From: Rhea pennata
Taxonomy: Eukaryota; Chordata; Aves; Rheiformes; Rheidae
Length of the DNA: 64,000 nucleotides
NCBI RefSeq assembly: GCF_028389875.1
Contig: NC_084669.1
Span: 8,207,501-8,271,500, forward strand
Direction: 5' to 3'
The translations under genes and the position numbers were made by a program. Numbering within the stretch: the stretch's first letter is position 1; each line of letters opens with the position of its first letter. The notes beneath the pieces are model-generated. The model did not search any database, had not been told where the DNA came from, and worked only from the letters and a program-made list of their open reading frames with translations. Below, in pieces: positions 60,501-64,000 of the stretch.

Positions 60501-63500
60501 CACTGTATGGCATCCATAAAATGCATCTTCTCATTAAAATTTTGTCGTGAAGCTGATAAGGTTCAAAAGTATTCATGCTTTCACACTCTTCTTTTTAAAT
60601 TCTGTACCCTAAATTTAGTACTGAAACTCAGTGGAGCAAAACTGAAAGTCATGGTTTCCGTGTTCTTCCTCCACAGGAGACAGTATCATGTTTCTGCCTG
60701 TTCTCCAGTCCCACAGCCTTCAGGTCACTGTTGACATTTGCTCATGACAATCAGGCTATTACTAACCACTGTCATTTCCTGGAGCAACCAACCAAAACTC
60801 ACTCCTGCCTTTGCATACCTTTCCTATATATTGTCATGTCTTTCATGCATATTAGTACCCCCCTCAGATGTTCCTGGGTTTTCTGCTCCATCTGAACCAG
60901 ATGCCTCCACCAAATCTTCTTCCTTCTGTAAGGCTTCTCATTTCCTTTTCTGTCACTTTACCAGAGTGTTCATGGCAGTTCTACTTGCCACCTTAGCCAC
61001 TCTTCAGAAATCTGACTCTAGTTCTTCCCTTTCCTTCTTGTGACAGGCTTCTCTGCTCTCCTGTCTGATTTCTTTGTCTTGAAGTTCTCCTCATACCTCT
61101 GCCTCTTGCACTGCTTTCTGACTTTCTTTGTCCCCCTAATGCCTGCCTGTCCTGCATCATCTGGTACCTCAAGTGGTGAGAGTCTCCACTCTTCCTTCAA
61201 AGTTTTCCCTAAACTCTCTGCTTTTTCCATCATTCTCCAAGTGATTCTTTCACTCTCTATAGAAAGAGATTGAAATGTGATTTAATAAAAGAAATTACTG
61301 TTGAATAATGGAGCTAAAACAACCTGGTTTCCTGTGAATTTGAGTTCTCCATCTCCTGGATGCCCCTTGCCCTTGGCACAGACAGAGCTCCTTTTTACTT
61401 TCTCTGTACTGTATTCTCTCCATAGGTACTTCTCCCTTTGCTTTGCCTAAATTATGTCCCACATAGCTTACCTGTTCGGGGCAGCATATGCTGTGACTGG
61501 TTCAGGGTTGCACTTATGCTGGTGACTATATATGCGTGTGCTGGCTGCTTGGCACTTGCTCCCACCTGGGATGGCTCAGTGCTTTTTCTTCAGTAGGCAT
61601 GTTCATTTGAGTCTCACTCAATTATGCAAAACTGCCGTTTTCATGAAATTTTTAAGAACTTCATAATCATTATTCTGTCAAATTTGCTTATGTCATATGG
61701 CTTAAAAATTTGTTGAAAGCTGTAGGGGTTCGGAAGTGAGACTAATATTAAATTTACCTATGTTTTCTTGCAAATATTAGAATTAAAGAAAACAAATGTG
61801 ATTTCTGTGGTATCACTAAATGCTAGACTGTGACATATCTCGTCTTATTCTAGTCTAATAGAACATTTAATGTGCTATGAATGTGATAAAAATAATCATA
61901 CAATGGACTTGAAAAATACATCTAATTGAGTGTAGTTCATGGCTGACAGTTAGATAACTGAGTATCCCAAGATTCTCAATATGGGAAATAATTCTTGCAT
62001 TTAGGTTAGTTAGGATGAAGATTCTTTATTCAGATTTAGAAGTGAAACAAGAAAAAAAGGATCTCTCCAAAAGCTGTTGTGTATTAACAGGTATATTGCA
62101 TTTTAGTTATTTGAATACTACTACACCATATTTACAAATGACATTGCACTGTATTTAGTCATCTTCTTTTCTAGATAGAATATTTTTAGGATTACTGTTT
62201 AAATTTTACTGATTTGGTGGGGGGAGAGGGGGGAAAGGAAGGGAAGGCCATAAATTAAAAAAACAAGAAAGGCAATACCAGCTTTTGGTAGTAATTTAAA
62301 AGACTTCATGTCCAAATTCCACTTGCAAATAGTATGGAATCTATTCTGCACAGCAGAGGCTTTGCATTAATGAACATTTAAGTAGCAGATTAAAATGTCT
62401 ATTTAAAAAATAGGTTCGTATTATGTAATAACGCAAATCTGGGTTACTAATAGCAGTGAAGATAATTTTATTGAGTAGATTAGGTGCAATTAAATCTCAA
62501 CTACAGAATATTTAAATACAATACTGTAGCAAAACCCAGTCCCTGTAGCTTTACTTGCCTTCCTTCAGACCCACAGGATCAGTACCTAACAACACAGTAA
62601 ATTATGACTTTATTGTTGTTCATTTTTTACGGCTATGGGAATGTACATCATGTTATCCATTAGGACCGAGACAAAGAAGTCTTCTACACATGCACAATCG
62701 TGAAACAAGACATGATTGAAGAGAGCAACGTGCCAGCATTATGTGAAGTTCTATTATAAATTGATAAATCTGCTTGTCAGATTTCTTTAAAGGATTGTAT
62801 AGATAAGGACTACCTGTAGTATTCCCATATGAAAAGTCCTGAAAATTATGGCCTTTTGTAATAAATCCGTACAGACTGATAAAACGTGTCGCTTCCTTCT
62901 CTGACGATCTATTTAGTTAATTTTATCCTTCTAAATATTGGAACAGAGACTGTAAAACTTGCAGTGTTCTGATAACACTTGTGACCTGATGAAGTAAACT
63001 GCTTTGATCTTTTGAGAGGTCAAATTGTGTGTGTTTCTAAGCAAACATTCCCAAAGGCTGATGATGTGTGAGATGTCTGTTCCTGTTGCCAAATGTCCCA
63101 CCTTTGCAGTGGAAAATTAAAGGAGACTTGCAAAGAAGTGTGGTGCATTAAAGTGTATTTAATTTTGTCTATGAATTGGTGTTAGAATTGTTGGACACAG
63201 GATGTGTTTGTTTTTAATTTTTGCACAGTTTAAAAATGTCTAGACAGTTTTCTTCTGGGTTGGATGAAGAGTGAATATTTTGACTCTTAACTGCAGTAAT
63301 GTTTAGGCAGAAAGGCATACAATTCTTTTAATATAAGGAAACAGAGAATTATTTAAATCTGACTTGGAGCTCCAGTTAGCTTTTTGGTGTGTTTCTGTGG
63401 TATAGGTGAACATACCTTTTTACTTCACCATGCCCCTGACCTTTCCTCAAGATCAGTGGGAAGATTAAGAAGTACAGATGAGAGTAAATTTAGAATTTAT

Positions 63501-63938
63501 CTATTTTAAAAAAAGATAGTACTGAAGAAAAATAGTACTGAAAAAAAGTAAAGTCCCTAAAATAGTATTAAACTCTTTCCCACAAAATGTCTGGCATGAG
63601 CTGAGTAAAGCTACCTTACACTGGAGGGCTCTAATACTCCTGGAAACAAGAAGGTAGTTCATTTTTCATTCCCCACTCAATCCTTGACCTGCTTGCAGAA
63701 GCTGCCAACAAAGGTGACAATTATAATGATGATTTCTGTAGCTCAGATATCTATCCCTTAACATATGCTCCTTGACTTGTTCTGTGTAGTTCACTGTATA
63801 GCTGTATAAATACTTTTGGTGATTGCCCTCTTGGACCGTATTTGAACAAGTGACTAAAAGGTGAAGCTGTCCATATATTAAAGACATCGTTAATGGCACA
63901 ACCATAACCATAAATGATGAATAATTGTGATTGGTGGG

Positions 63939-63963
63939 TTTTATTTATTTATTTATTTATTTC
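63939..63963. repeat. (TTTA)n microsatellite
   Basis: About six TTTA/ATTT units close to the right edge. Confidence 0.9.
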
Positions 63964-64000
63964 AAATATGTCAGTAGCTAGGCATCCTTTATCGGGATAT

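Larger units (their letters stand above)
52089..64000 (+). other. Start of a long GFRA1 intron, runs off the window
   Basis: No further GFRA1 exon was found up to 64000: neither the five-residue alternative micro-exon known from mammals nor the exon with the conserved CLDAAKAC motif. Contents are a decayed dispersed repeat (52960-53230), tandem and simple repeats, and a less AT-rich block at 59380-59800. A pyrimidine-rich stretch at 60640-61270 has open frames but no recognised product. Confidence 0.8.

Noticed and set aside
61018-61273. Lys/Arg-rich minus-strand and Ser/Phe-rich plus-strand frames (71 and 77 codons)
   Set aside because: Pyrimidine-rich intron sequence; no splice-flanked structure or recognised domain.
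1-64000. Search for a previously undescribed system (defence islands, clustered novel genes, structured RNA arrays)
   Set aside because: The window is ordinary vertebrate genomic DNA with two known genes, introns and old repeats. Nothing in it forms a coherent unknown system that I can support.

Overview
The window looks like nuclear DNA of a bird. It is AT-rich and gene-poor. It carries several copies of CR1 LINEs in both orientations, and one copy ends in the ATTCTATG-type octamers typical of avian CR1. Its two genes have the vertebrate arrangement known from human chromosome 10q25, with CCDC172 and GFRA1 divergently transcribed. No operons, CRISPR arrays, phage genes, tRNAs or rRNAs were seen. 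The species cannot be fixed from the sequence alone.

Left part (1069-24440, minus strand): a complete CCDC172 gene. I rebuilt it exon by exon: eight coding exons, all introns GT-AG, continuous reading frame, 774 nt including the stop, 257 residues. The human protein, as I recall it, is 258 residues. The first exon lies in a CpG island (about 23780-24450) with YY1-like motifs. The last exon is only 33 nt. A plausible poly(A) signal lies 136 nt past the stop. Intron 6 (13.6 kb) holds two clear CR1 copies, one sense and one antisense, plus weaker LINE fragments.

Middle part (about 24450-48165): intergenic, about 24 kb between the two divergent promoters. It holds two blocks of old, decayed CR1-type LINE (29190-30020 antisense, 30300-32310 sense). 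It also has simple repeats, including 13 units of AAGGG, two perfect 40-41 bp tandem duplications, a perfect 29-nt palindrome, and a few exon-like segments with good splice signals but no recognised coding content.

Right part (48165-64000, plus strand): the CpG-island promoter and first three coding exons of GFRA1, the GPI-anchored co-receptor for GDNF. These encode 142 residues: the signal peptide, the N-terminal cysteine-rich domain and the linker after it. The rest of the gene lies beyond the right edge, and 52089-64000 is the start of a long intron. The leader holds two upstream ORFs, one of which overlaps the GFRA1 start codon out of frame.

The two genes are not known to act together: CCDC172 is a coiled-coil protein linked to the sperm tail, and GFRA1 is a neuronal, renal and germ-line growth-factor receptor. 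I found no convincing novel biological system. The most checkable observations are the overlapping upstream ORF of GFRA1, the candidate non-coding exons, and the expandable purine repeat.
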